Origin: Hirsutella rhossiliensis
Taxonomy: Eukaryota; Ascomycota; Sordariomycetes; Hypocreales; Ophiocordycipitaceae
Assembly: GCF_020360975.1 (NCBI RefSeq)
Contig: NW_025408668.1
Coordinates: 7,688,001-7,752,000, forward strand
Reading direction: 5' to 3'
DNA: 64,000 bases
The notes under the pieces were generated by a model. It searched no databases and was not told where the DNA came from. It was given only the letters and a program-made list of their open reading frames with translations. The position numbers and the translations under genes are program-made. Positions 43,901-55,089 of this stretch are shown piece after piece (the stretch's first letter is position 1; each line of letters opens with the position of its first letter).

Positions 43901-45564
43901 TCAGTCACCGACGGCCACCCAGCCCTTTTTGCTCACCGGATATACGGATAGCGCGCACACCGTCCCACCATGTTCGTCCACGACGGCGGCTTGTCGTAAC
44001 TTACCCCTATCAAGCCCTCGTGCCCTGGGCCCCGATGCGCGGAGCTCCTCTTCCTGGGAGCGAACCACTAGTGCCGGGCTGGCTGTTGGTCTGGACAGAG
44101 GAGTGTTGTTTGTCTAGGCTCGAGTTTGGCTGGCAAAGGGCCCAACCCCCCGGCTGCTTCTCACCGCATCGGGCGACAGCGTTGACAAGGCCGTCACCGG
44201 AGTCTGGTCCGCAGCCTGACCCCCCGTGTGTTCTATCACGTTAGCCTGCCTGTACGGCATCTTGCCTTTGCCGACACGAGTACGAGATGTATGTATGCAG
44301 CTCCTGTACGTGAAGTTGAAGGAGGCAACTGAGTTGCAGTTTATCGCCAGCCACAGACGACTGGTCGATTTATCTTTGCACCAAGACCGGCTGGTTGGCA
44401 CTGTGCCGGTACATGCCGTCGTCCCTTGTGAAGGCGACATCTTGCGGTACCCTGCACAGTCTCGTCTACAGTACAGTGCACACAAAGAGCGAATAGCTGC
44501 TTCATTGCACAGAGAGTATATCAACTGTCATGTAACTTATTGGACACATTACATGCATGCGCAGCGTCTCCACCCCCATTATTTCCATTTCACTCTCTCC
44601 AGGCTCTCTCTCCCCGCCCCGGCGGCAAGCAGAACTGCGAGGCCTTGGCGTTGCCCACGCACGCCCCACTGAAACTGGAGCGAGGGGCCCCCTGTCCGCC
44701 GGGCGGCGGGACCGAGTGGAGCGCTCTTTCTCTCTGTCTCTCTCTCTCTCTCTCGCTCTCTCGCTCTCTCCCAGACTCTTAGCGGGCAGGCAGGGGGGGG
44801 GGGGCGTCTCTCAGCACCGCACCTCTCCTTCCCACACACCTCCAACAGGGTCCGCGCGCCACCCGCCCGCCGCTTGCTGGCCCGCCTCCGCCGCCGTCTC
44901 CTCTCTCTCGTCCTCCTCCTCTCCCTTCCTCCTCTCTCTCTCCCCACGCCCGCCCGTGCTCGAGATTGCATGCACTTGCACACACACACACATCCAACAT
45001 ACATACTTAGGTACAATCCTTCCCGCTCCTCCTCGTCCCTCCCCTTCTCCCATTCCAGTCCCTCTTTGCCTCTGTGCGCCCTCGACCGACCGTCAGCAGC
45101 TGTTGCGACTGGCTTCGCACGGCCCGCCAGCTGCTCGACCCGACTTTTCCCAGCAATCGACTCGACTCGCGACGCCCTTTTTCCTTGCCTCAGTTCTTTC
45201 TCGCGCGCGCGCACAACACGGCGCTTGGCTTGGCCTTTGGCCGCTTTCTCGACGGCAGCAGACTCGCGCGCGCGCCTTTTGCGATTCCTTCGCGACGACC
45301 GCTTCCCTTTTCTCGCGACCCGTCAACACCAACTGCTTGGATGCTCTTGGCGGCCCTCGTGCGCATCGCTTCGCCATCCTCGGCCATTGCTGCTGCGGCC
45401 TGCGATTGAGACTCGTCTGCGACATCGCATCCACCGTCGAAAACAAGTCGAGACATTTCTGTTTGACGCCGCTGCTGGGGCGCATCGGCCGCGTATTTGG
45501 ACAGCCCCGTGCCAGGACCCTGACAGACCCCGAGCACTTGTGCATTCCACACCGTCCCCGCGCC
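40942..45564. other. Long gene-free stretch with pyrimidine-rich leader
   Basis: 4.6 kb between divergent genes. No domain-bearing open frame was seen. It contains a TACGGAGTAC string at about 42,856, CCTTAGGTACC repeats near 42,895 and CT-rich tracts at 44,722-44,772 and 44,890-44,945. The last kilobase is open in frame with the downstream gene and is probably its leader. Confidence 0.5.
44722..44772 (+). repeat. CT-rich tract upstream of the 45,565 gene
   Basis: An almost pure pyrimidine run of TCTC units, with a few G interruptions. Such tracts commonly lie in fungal promoters and 5' leaders near transcription starts. Confidence 0.8.
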
Positions 45565-47493
45565 ATGGACTCTCCCTTGCATCCCCCTCGCCCGTGTGGC
45601 CCACGCTCTTCTTCAGCACTCAAAACCCCCGAGCCGTGTGTCCAAGACGGCCAGTTTCAACCGTTAACTCCCCCTCCGCGACCACCGCGATTCCGACTCA
45701 AGAAGCGCGCCGTGTCGCATCTTAGCGCTCCGACTCAGCAGTTCCTCGCCTCTGTCGCCGCTGCCGACGTGCCCATCCCCAGCATCGAGGAGCCCCAGGT
45801 CTTTGACGACATGCTCGAAACGCCCGTCTTCCCCCACACCCCGCGCCTCAATCGCATCGCTTTTGACGAGCACCCGCCGACTCGCGGCAGGACTCTCTCG
45901 TCACCAAAGACGCCTGCCCCTCGTGCCGTGCCCTCTCTGTCGCCAAAGCGCTTCCCGGACTGGTCCCTCGGCGCCTCCCTCAGCAGCCTCGAGTCCAGCC
46001 CGGACTGCGAGTCGAGCCGCCCCTCGACTGCGCGATCCACGCAGACGACCGCGTCCCTCTTCAGCCAGTTTTCCCTGACGTCCGAGGACCTGAGCCAGTG
46101 CGCGAGCCCCGAGGGCAGTCAGATCGATCGATTCGCGTCCCTGCTACCGGCCGAGGATGCCGACAAGACCGTCAAGGCCCTGGCGCGTCCCGCCACGCTT
46201 AGGAAAGCGCCTTGGACCCGAGCCATGGGCAAGCATCTCTGGTCGACGTACATGATGTATCTGCAAGACCCGAAGGTCACGCCCTTTCGCATCGGCAAGA
46301 GCGGCATTCCCCCATCGGGCGTGTGTCTGCGCGTCGCCCGCGAGGCCAAGAGATCTTGGAAAGGGTCGCGGTCCCAGGCTAGGGCCGAAAACAAGAGCGG
46401 AAGCACGACGCCAACCGCCGAGACGGCGGCGCCGTACGTCGAATGGCCGCACACTTGCGCGGCGACGCGCGCTCATTTGAGGGAGCTCTGCAAAGCCAAC
46501 AGCGGAACCGCCACCCGCAACGTCCAGTACCTGGCGCACAGCCCGACGCCCTTTGGCAAGACGGCGACTCGCTACCGGAACCGTCGCTCTGCGCCCCCCC
46601 GTTCCCCTTCCGTCTTCTCCGGGTCCGACATGGCCATGTCCCTGACGGTGTGCACGTCGGATTCGATGCAGCCGAAAGGCCCCCTGGCTCAGCTCGCAGG
46701 TCCACTGCCCGAGCCAACAATCCTGGAGAGCAGGCCGCCTGGGCCTGCCATTTCCGTCACGGACCACTCGGGCGAGCAGCAGAGGGCGCGACTGGGGTCC
46801 CCTTTCCTGGCGGCCAAGAGCTATGGACCCAGTTCCACCAATGCCCTGGCGGACAGTCTGGGTCTGGTCGCGGAGCCCCGGAGACAGAGCCGCACGGTCG
46901 GCACGCGGCGAAGCCTCGGATCACCCGTGAGACTTGCCCAAAGCCGAAGCAGCACGCAGAAGCGCCGGTCCAGACAGCCGGCGCTGGAGCCTCGCAAGTC
47001 CAAGAGACCCAGTCTCGGCTCCGACTTCTGGACCGACCCGTCGTCTTCGACGACCGAGGCGCAGGCCAACCCGGCTGCGCCGTTTGCCGAATTCTCTTCA
47101 ACCAGTTCCAGCTTGCGCGACAACCTCTTTGTGCCTCGCACAAATGTTCAGGAGCTGTTTGAGGCATCGCACCCCTCGGCGTCGGGAGCCGAAGCCGTCG
47201 CCGGCCCCCTCCGCCTGTCGCTGGCGCCCCCGGCCGTGTGCCCCCCCCGGCTCGGATCGCCCTTCTCCGCCAAGAGCACCAGCTTCTCCTTCCCCAGTCG
47301 AAGGTCCAACACTTCGTCCGTCATGGGCTTCGCTGCGGCGCGAAGACCCTTTGCGACGGTCCACCAGTCGTCGGACGCTGCCGCCGGCTCTGCGAGGCCG
47401 CCCCTCGCCAACCGCCTGGCTTACATCGACGAGCGGCTCAAGGACTTTCGCCGCCGGGAAGCACAGGCTCGACGGTCCCACTCCCCACTTTGA
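45565..47493 (+). CDS. Low-complexity fungal protein, function unrecognised
   Basis: A single exon of 642 residues from the ATG in front of DSPLHPPRPCG. Most of the protein is Ser/Pro/Arg-rich and probably disordered, with many S/T-P sites that would suit phosphorylation. One part looks folded and likely conserved: around residues 210-330, 'APWTRAMGKHLWSTYMMYLQ', 'KVTPFRIGKSGIPPSGVC', then 'HTCAATRAHLRELCK' and 'SPTPFGKTATR'. The C-terminus has a basic helical end 'RLAYIDERLKDFRRREAQ'. No catalytic motif or signal peptide is visible. The frame is open for 336 codons upstream (to 44,557), but that extension is CT-tract-derived and lacks plausible structure, so the later ATG is preferred. Confidence 0.75.
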   Translation: MDSPLHPPRPCGPRSSSALKTPEPCVQDGQFQPLTPPPRPPRFRLKKRAVSHLSAPTQQFLASVAAADVPIPSIEEPQVFDDMLETPVFPHTPRLNRIAFDEHPPTRGRTLSSPKTPAPRAVPSLSPKRFPDWSLGASLSSLESSPDCESSRPSTARSTQTTASLFSQFSLTSEDLSQCASPEGSQIDRFASLLPAEDADKTVKALARPATLRKAPWTRAMGKHLWSTYMMYLQDPKVTPFRIGKSGIPPSGVCLRVAREAKRSWKGSRSQARAENKSGSTTPTAETAAPYVEWPHTCAATRAHLRELCKANSGTATRNVQYLAHSPTPFGKTATRYRNRRSAPPRSPSVFSGSDMAMSLTVCTSDSMQPKGPLAQLAGPLPEPTILESRPPGPAISVTDHSGEQQRARLGSPFLAAKSYGPSSTNALADSLGLVAEPRRQSRTVGTRRSLGSPVRLAQSRSSTQKRRSRQPALEPRKSKRPSLGSDFWTDPSSSTTEAQANPAAPFAEFSSTSSSLRDNLFVPRTNVQELFEASHPSASGAEAVAGPLRLSLAPPAVCPPRLGSPFSAKSTSFSFPSRRSNTSSVMGFAAARRPFATVHQSSDAAAGSARPPLANRLAYIDERLKDFRRREAQARRSHSPL

Positions 47494-49255
47494 AATCGTC
47501 GCTCTCTTCACGTCCCGCTCATGTTCATGTACCTCACGACCGCTCACGAGTCACGCACATTATATCCTTGTCTATTTCCTCTCCCGGTGTACACCAATCT
47601 CTTGGCCTCCATTGTTGGAGTGGCACAGACCTACCGCGCAACCGGCCCAAACCTGGCTGGTCGCATGACGCATCCAGTCGCGGAGGGCCATTTTCTATGT
47701 CTCATACATGCATCGACCGGCCACTCGAGCTTCTCCTTGTCTGTCGAGGCATCAGGGCGGACCCCATCTACTCTAGACTTTTTGCAAGACAAGACGGAAT
47801 CATGGGTTGTTGAGCTTTGAGTTTCTGCTGTTGCTTCTGCTTTTTGCTCATTTTCCAAGACGACTTTTTCTTCTCTTTTTAGCATGGAAACATGATGACG
47901 ATATGATGACTGCATGACGACCAAGGTTCGGACGGGGCGTCGGAGCAGCTCCCTCCCTATGCTGGGTGGGAAGGCTGCCTCGGCGCATCTCCCTGGTACC
48001 TTGGAACGCCGCGCCTCGTGCTCTCTTCTCTTCTCCTCCCTCCCTTCTCCCTCCCTTAAATCGAAAACGCCTTGTTGTGTGATGGAAACGAAAGATGAGG
48101 AAAGGAATCCTCATACGGATAACGATGTACATGCCGAACCCGAGGGTCGGGGCTCGTCCGTCTTGGAAAGGCGGCCTGCGCCGTAGGATAGGAGCCGACG
48201 AGTTGATTCGCCTTCTCGCTCACGAATGATGATGATTGAACATGAATGAATCGACGTCTGGTGCAGGCGAGGGTGTGCTGTGACGGTGAGATTCGAGGGC
48301 TTCTCCCCCTTGCCCTACCTCCTTCTGCCTCGCTTCATCGTTGAGGGGGGGAATTAGCACGCGCTGCCGCGTTGGCGCGAGACCGCACGGCCGGCCGGCC
48401 CCGTCGAAGCGATTGGCTTTGCAGAGCAGCCGCCGAAGACGGCCGGCCATCAAGCGCGTGTGGCGCGCACACGGACACGCCCCAGGCCGCCAGCGGCCCC
48501 CGCCGCGTTGCCTGCTGCTCGGGCCGGCTCGCTGGCTTGTCACGGTGGCTTGCTGCTGCTGCTGCCGCCGCCGCTCCGAGGCTTAGGTATGCGGGCACCT
48601 CTCATTCGACGAGCGATGAATGCTTGTGGGCTCTAGGAGACATCTAGGAGACATACCTCTCCTGTACGCGGTGTAACTTATCAAGGAGCCCCTTACTGGC
48701 AGTGCCCGACTGCCACTTCGTCCTCTACTCGCCGCTCCTCCAGCCGGGCTACATGGTAGTACGCCCATCATGCCACTCACCTGTCACGCCAAGGGCCTCT
48801 CAGAGAGCTTACTTGGGTCACCCAGGCTCGCGTCGTTCGCACAAAGCTGGGTAGCAAATAGCGGTCTCGTTCTGCTGGCAAACGCCAAGATTCGCTACGG
48901 CCTCTATTCGTATTACTAGCCGTGCCCGGCATGCGCTTCGGCACAAGCTGTTCATCGTCGCCGCCTCGTCCAAGCAACCAACTCCTCTTGCTATGCCCCG
49001 AGCCCACAAGCAGACAACCATTTGTCCAGGCAGTGCGCTCCCGTTGCCTCCTCGGTGGCAAGTCGACAAAAATGCAAAGGAAAAGGATATATAGCTAACG
49101 TCCCTCCGCCCGTCTTCCATGCAGGCCCCATGGCTTGGGCCGACGGCGGGAGCCCAGAAATCAAGTCTCCATCCGAGCGCCTCTGCCATGCCCGTCGCCG
49201 ACTCTTGGCCCACCTTTACCACGCCACCGCTCGCTTACCCAGCAGCTCTTGCATA
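47494..49255. other. Intergenic between convergent genes
   Basis: 1.76 kb; no coding signal was found. T-rich sequence just after 47,820 and G/C-rich trinucleotide runs near 48,550 are the only features noticed. Confidence 0.5.
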
Positions 49256-51439
49256 TCAAGCCGTCCTGGCGGGTAAGTTGGCAGGTATGTCGTCCGAGTC
49301 CGAGTCGGAATCCGTCTCGTCGCTGCTGTCGTCGTCTATCTGCATGGGGTCGTCAGGCGTCCCCTTTGAGGTAGACAGCTGGGCTTGCACATGCGCGATG
49401 CTTCGCGGTTCCAACGGCGTGAGCAGTGTCGTCGGATCTGTATGTTCTGCCGGACCCGACGAGCCGGCTAGCCCGCCGCTCAAGCCGCTTAATGCCGTTG
49501 CGGGGCGGCTTTCGGGCTCGCGCGAAGCAGCCGGGCCCTCGCTGAGACGAGGCCTCTTGGGTGACGGAGCAGGCGCGTCACTCTGTAGCGTGCCAAAAAG
49601 GCGGATTCGTTCCGAATCAATATCCGCCTTGGGGCGCCGCTCACGCAGCCGGATGCCGTATTTCTTGCGCGTGACGCTTTGTTTCGTGTTGTAGCTGTTC
49701 TTGAGCCTTACGAGCTCACTCTCCCGCTCTGCTGCCGGCAGCTTCATGGCTTCTCGCATCAAACCGCCATATTTGTCCTCGGCCATCTTCATCTCCCTTT
49801 CGAAGACGCGCCTCTCCTCAGGGCCCAGCTTTGCGTAGGGGTCTTCGGCCGGTGACGCGGCCCCGCGGCTGGGGGTGACCCGGCTGAGCGGACCGGAACC
49901 ACCGGTCGCCGCCGCCACCATCTGTCCCGGCGTCTTGTGCTGCGACGATGCAGGGGTGCCCGTCGGCACCGAGGGGGCTGCTTCAGACACAGGGCTGCTC
50001 CGAGCTCCATTGGCGTAGACTTGGGCAACCACCATTTTCTCTGTCGCCTCCGGGTAGTCTCCGCAGACCTTGCTCTTGACATGGTAAGTCAGACCGCCGC
50101 TGCTGACGAAGAGGCAGCCGCAGTGAGGGCATATGTCCTTGCCAACTCTTTCAACCATGCGTGTGTATTCACATGCACGCCTCGTTGTGTGCTGCGTCAA
50201 GGGAAACAAAGGTTAGCGAGCCTGTGTCCACAAGCGGGCCAGGAGGCAGCTTACATAACGCAATGCTTGTTCGCCGCTGCAGGGGCGGGCGCACTTGGTG
50301 CAGTGAACGATGCCATGCGGATTCGTAGATTTAGGCGGTGGGGCGCTCGCGTCGCGCGACGCCTGACTGCTCTGGGCCCCGGAAACCTGGCGGCGCGGCA
50401 CCGGTGCTGTCGCCGGGCCCGGCTGCTGCGTTCGGGGCGGCTGAGACGATGTTGGATGCGTAGGCAGTGACAGGGCGCCCATGGGACCGAGGGACGGGAC
50501 GACATGCTCGGCCCCGTTGGCCGTTTTCTCCTCCACGATGTCTTGAACATCATAGCCCAGGCGCTCAGCCCGAGCTAGGGCGTTGACCAGCTGGCGAGCA
50601 CGGATCGTCTCCAAGCGCCTGGCCATTGCTTTGTCAAGAAATTCGTTGCTGACCTGGGCCAATATTGTATCCGCCACCTCATCGAAGTCTTCCGCCGACA
50701 AGTGCGCCATGATATGCCGCTTCGATGACTTGACCATCCTTTCGCCAAAGTCTTGGACCGCGCGATCGAGTGTCGACGAGGAGGCTCGGTGAATGGTTGT
50801 GTAGCTCTGTGGTGCCGATGTGAGCACTCTGGTCAGGACCGCGGGTGACGGGCCGCTTCACGGGACAGGGCATGTGCTTACAAGAAACGCGAGGTGGTAT
50901 TCGGACCCCAGGAGGCACTTCTCCCAAAGATCACGAACCACCTGGCGAACGATCTGGGGCGACGTTCGCTTGATGGCTTCTGCAAGCCCGTGGTACTCTG
51001 ACGTAGTCTCCAGAGCGGCATGAGCACTCTTGGGCGAACGGAGGGCACCCGAAAAGCGACCCGGGGTCGAGACGGAGGGCGCATGCTGCGTTCGAGGAGA
51101 GGAGTGCGCGACGTTGCCGTCTGAGGAGACGGCGGATGGTAGGCCATTGATGGGGGCAGCGACGGGCGGTGGGCCTGAGACGGGACCTTGGGAGTCGGCT
51201 TGTGAGGGGGAGCGGGTAAACGAGCCGGCGGAAGAGGACCGCGGCTGCTGCGGAGGCCCAAGACCTAGCGGGTCGAAGCCGTTGGGCTGGGGCGAGGCAA
51301 GCACGACTGGCTGCGAATGGTTGTCGGCAAGAGTTGTCTGCCACGGGAGAGGTGTGGAGGCCGGGTTCGGAGAGACGGAGGAGGATTGCTGCTGGCCCGG
51401 CTCGATGGCAGCCTGACTAGAGACGGCAGCCGAGCTCAT
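49256..51439 (-). CDS. Tandem C2HC zinc-finger nuclear protein
   Basis: Three exons, 51439-50882, 50806-50255 and 50191-49256, give 681 residues; all junctions are phase 0. The introns are GTAAGC...ACAG (75 bp) and GTAAGC...GCAG (63 bp). Two zinc-finger-like units share the spacing C-x2-C-x12-H-x5-C: Cys355, Cys358, His371, Cys377 and Cys391, Cys394, His407, Cys413. The second intron splits the first unit directly before His371. Residues 1-150 are Ser/Pro/Gln-rich. A conserved-looking helical part precedes the fingers ('LDRAVQDFGERMVKSSKRHI'). A helical region near 475-530 and the acidic tail 'DDDSSDETDSDSDSDD' follow. Nuclear DNA- or protein-binding is likely; the specific role is unknown. 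Confidence 0.82.
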
Positions 51440-52440
51440 GGCGACGGTGCTTGCGGGTCACTGCGAGGCGGGAATCGAGCTGAGCGGAGAGGGTTGCCTG
51501 AAGAAAGGAGAGAGGCGTGAATGCTGCACAGAAGGCCTGCGGTTTGACACAGACTGGTTTCCTATCATGCGGGCGCGTGTGCGAGCGTTCACAGGCGCGG
51601 CGCGGGCCGGTAGAGAGTTGTGAGCGGTGCTGCCGACGCGATGGGAGAGCGTCGTCGCCGATGCTGATGAAGCGCGCCGGTGACGTTGGATTGCCACGAC
51701 GCAGGAGCACAAGAGACCGGGGGCCCTTTGCATCAGTGAAGGCGGAGTGGGAGGTTGCTTCTGATAGAGTGAGAGGTGTTGCAAAGACGTGCGTGGAGAA
51801 GAGACAGACGGAGGAGAAACATGTGTCAGGGTTCAACAGCGAAAGAGAAAAACCCTCCGTCGCGGAACTGCAGGAAGGTTTCTTCCACAATGGAAAAAGA
51901 AGCACATCGATGTCGCGTCCTTGTGTCGCTACTTGCCCATCGCGAAGCACAAGCCCCATAAGCATGGGTCTGATTGGCCGTCGCTGTCGGGCTTGCCTAC
52001 GGTGCGGAGTACATGTTATTAATGGGCTATGTTATATTTACTCGGTACTTTACATAAAAGGGAGACCTGCCGATTTGGTTCAAGTATGAGCACCTGCGAT
52101 TACGTACTGTACATGCAGTGCAGCGGCCAGCCAAAAGTAGCCAACCTACCTGACTGACTACTCCGGTAGGTAACTTCTTTCAACGCTCCCGGAGCAGTGA
52201 AGAAACCACTGCTTCGAATGTCTCAAAGTACGTACATTACAGTACAGCTGCCACGTCTACTCGATACTCTGCGTGCTCCTTGCGTAACGCCACTCGTGAA
52301 ATTATACATCGTAATCGCCTGCTACTTTGTAATTAGTGCCACATTGCGTGGAACGACCGGGGTACGCTAAGCGAAGCGGATAAGCGGATACTTCGGTACC
52401 TAATGAGCCGCCCGTCAGCACAGGTACCTATACGAGATTG
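51440..52440. other. Intergenic, upstream of the zinc-finger gene
   Basis: 1.0 kb holding the promoter of the minus-strand zinc-finger gene and then TACGTAC/GGTACC-rich spacer up to the transposon zone. No gene is supported. Confidence 0.5.
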
Positions 52441-52824
52441 CTACTCGGCTAAGTGGAAATCTCTACTCGGCGAAGAGTCTCTTAAAATCTCCTCTTTTAA
52501 TTGGTCTCTTTATATCTTAGTCATTAAAGTAGCATCTTAAGTATCTTTAAGTACTCGTCTTATCCGTCGCGCTCACCTCGCGCAGGGGATAAACCCCCAC
52601 AGTAGGGCCCCTCCCGAAGGGGGTCCCCTCCCCTACTAGCTCGGGCGCTCGAGTACGTACGCTATTCTGTTAGAGCTACCTAGGATTTTCTAAGGATTTT
52701 CGCTAAAGGAATAGTAAAAGGACGGTACGAATGCGGGAACATTAAGATACCCCGCCTTTTAACTAATGTTGGCCGAACGGATATTTCTACTTGGCCGAAT
52801 ATATATTTCTACTTAGCCGAATAG
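52441..52824. mobile_element. Short terminal-inverted-repeat element (MITE-like), related to the MULE ends
   Basis: The left end CTACTCGGCTAAGTGG and the right end CTTAGCCGAATAG are inverted repeats. The right end contains three copies of a unit of about 22 bp built on GGCCGAA..ATATTTCTACTT (52,771-52,824). The left 35 bp match the reverse complement of 8608-8643. Length is 384 bp with no coding capacity. The interior shows a GC-rich hairpin-prone block around 52,600-52,640. No target duplication was recognised. A non-autonomous derivative of the MULE is inferred from the ends only. Confidence 0.65.
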
Positions 52825-53019
52825 TAAAACTCTTAATAAATAAGCCTGCCTGGTAGTAAAGCTAAGAAAAAGCATTAACTAGCTTAAAGTATTTTTATAA
52901 TCTATTTTATAAGTACTAGTAGTATAAGAGAATATATTATAGAATAAATAAATAAATATATATATATATAGAGATAGATAAAAGCTATAAAAAGTATATA
53001 AAAGCCTTATTTATATAAG
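52825..53019. other. AT-rich remnant interrupted by the Copia insertion
   Basis: An A/T-rich stretch with (TA)n and (AATA)n runs. Similar AT-rich sequence continues at 58,550-58,610 on the other side of the Copia element, so the element inserted into it. Confidence 0.6.
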
Positions 53020-53024
53020 CTACT

Positions 53025-53226
53025 TGTAGGAATGTATCTATCTAGTGGTGTGACCAACCATGGTTGGCACGTGACCCGTACGGTCACGTGTGCGGCTGAG
53101 GGCAGCGTGCCCCCTTTCTCCACGCTGGCCTCTGCCTCCTTAGATAGAGAATCAAGACGAATACAACATCACAGGTTAACCCTAGTACCGTCTCATTGCA
53201 GCAGCTGCCGCAGGTGCCTACCCACA
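53025..53226 (+). repeat. Copia 5' LTR
   Basis: 202 bp. It contains the perfect palindrome CCAACCATGGTTGG (53,054-53,067), directly followed by an inverted repeat with arms CACGTGACC and GGTCACGTG (53,068-53,090). Confidence 0.93.
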
Positions 53227-53671
53227 CTGATCAGTGACCGGCCCACGCCCGTCACAGACAGCTAAGTAGAAGAGACAAATTCCTCAACCTTCGAAGGTGC
53301 TATAGTCCGCGTCACTTTACTGTGGCCCTGAGTAGCGCTCAGAAGAAGGTTATTTGTGCTAAGAACAAGGAATCTCCCGCTGGTTTGCCCAGCCGCGCGA
53401 GAGTCCTTCCAACTGTTGATTACGATCGCCCGCTAGTTTGCCTAGCCGTGAGCACCGGAATCGACAGGCGACCACATCGCAAACAACTAGTAAGAACGTT
53501 CGACCCTTGACGTTAAGTAGCAAGATCCCCGTCAGTTCAGTCTGGCCGCGAACGACCTACTTAGTACGCGACGCTCGACCTCCTATTAGCGACAACTCGT
53601 ATACGAAGAGACCAATACGAACCCCACATCGTCTCATTCATTTGATCACGATAGCCCCGACCGCCCGAGCT

Positions 53672-55020
53672 ATGTCCCCAGAAGCCCAGCTCGAAGAAAT
53701 ATGCGAAAAATTCGCAACACAATTTCTCATATTACAAACTATCGAGAACCCACAAACCTGGCCAGAGCAGGAGTTTACGGAGATGGTGTTTGATGAGAGG
53801 ACTGCTGCCTTCAGGAGGCAGACAGCATTACTAGGATCAAATGCTTCCACTAATCCCCATCCGTCTCAACCTCCTTCACCATCAGTTACGCCCTTAGCAG
53901 CACCTCATCAAGGTCTTAACGAACCACAACCTATTAAGACCCTAACGAGCCCTCCTAACGCACCTACTCCTGCTCCGACTATCCAAGATAAACCTGCTCC
54001 GACCTCTCTTACTATTCATCCGACTTCCTACCGCTTCCAGAACCCCGATCTCGTCCAACCGTCACCAACTCCATCCCCGAACACTTATCCGGCCCTGCAA
54101 CCTTTGGAGAATACATGAAACTCCCCCCGGATAACATCCCGAACGCTATCGTCGATAGCGACATCCAGCAGAAGTTTATGAAGACCTGGAACAAAGATCG
54201 GAACTACACAGGAGAGCCGTACGATCTCCTTGATGATAAGCTCCGCCTCTTCTTAAGCAACTGCTCTCATATCCCAGTGAAACCATCACAATTTCACGCA
54301 CTCTTTCCCCGGATCCTGATGGAAGAGCCCAAAGATTCTATCTTGATAAGATCACATGGGCTACGACGTTCCGACAAGCGTATGATATCTTCAAACAACA
54401 CTTTGACACGGAAGTCAACCATGTCCACTACCATACTGACTGGACAACAATAACCTTCAACTCCATCCGTGCCCAAGATGCTTCGAAGACCCCCCACGAA
54501 GTGCTTCAAATCCTCTTTGATAAGCTTCAGCTCTGCCAACGAGCCCTTGGCAGGGAGTACGCAGGAGACCTTCTACTGCGTACAACGCTTATGAAAGCAT
54601 GCCGTGGAGTACCCGAACTCCAATACGCTCTTTTCAAACCCGCCGATAACGTCGAGCACCTTCTTGCAGATCTTCGTGCATCCGTTGAAACCCATCTTGC
54701 CCTCATAACAACTTCTCAATTTCCCTTGACTTTGCTGGATCATTTGATCATAACGATCCACACCATCAGTACTACCTCGACCGTCGATACAATAACAACC
54801 GCTCTCGAGGTAGATACGGATATTCAGGTCAACGACCCAGCCGCGGATACAGACAAAGCTACAACCGTGGAAACTACCGGCCTCAAAGCCGTAGTAACTA
54901 CAATCATAGCTACAGTAACCGAAACTGGACGAAGAAGTGTTTTGTTTGTGGACAAGAAGGCTGTTGGTCAACTAAACACTCTACGGATGAACGACAAAGG
55001 CCAAGGACCAACATATCACT
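53672..55020 (+). pseudogene. Copia gag, frameshifted
   Basis: It starts with MSPEAQLEEICEKFATQF. The sensible frame changes near 54,070, 54,300 and 54,730. A knuckle of the CFVCGQEGCWS type lies at about 54,938-54,975, and the frame changes again before pol. Gag would form the particle and bind element RNA. The shifts are single-base in effect and look like indels, not RIP. Confidence 0.8.
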
Positions 55021-55089
55021 CAATGTCACTTCATAGGTGTACAACTCACGGACATCGGAGGCTATATTCTAGACTACGAAGGTCATGAG

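Noticed and set aside
49256..50827. Two separate minus-strand genes at 49,256-50,209 and 50,213-50,827
   Set aside because: GT-AG introns in phase 0 join them and restore a complete C2HC finger, so they are exons of one gene.
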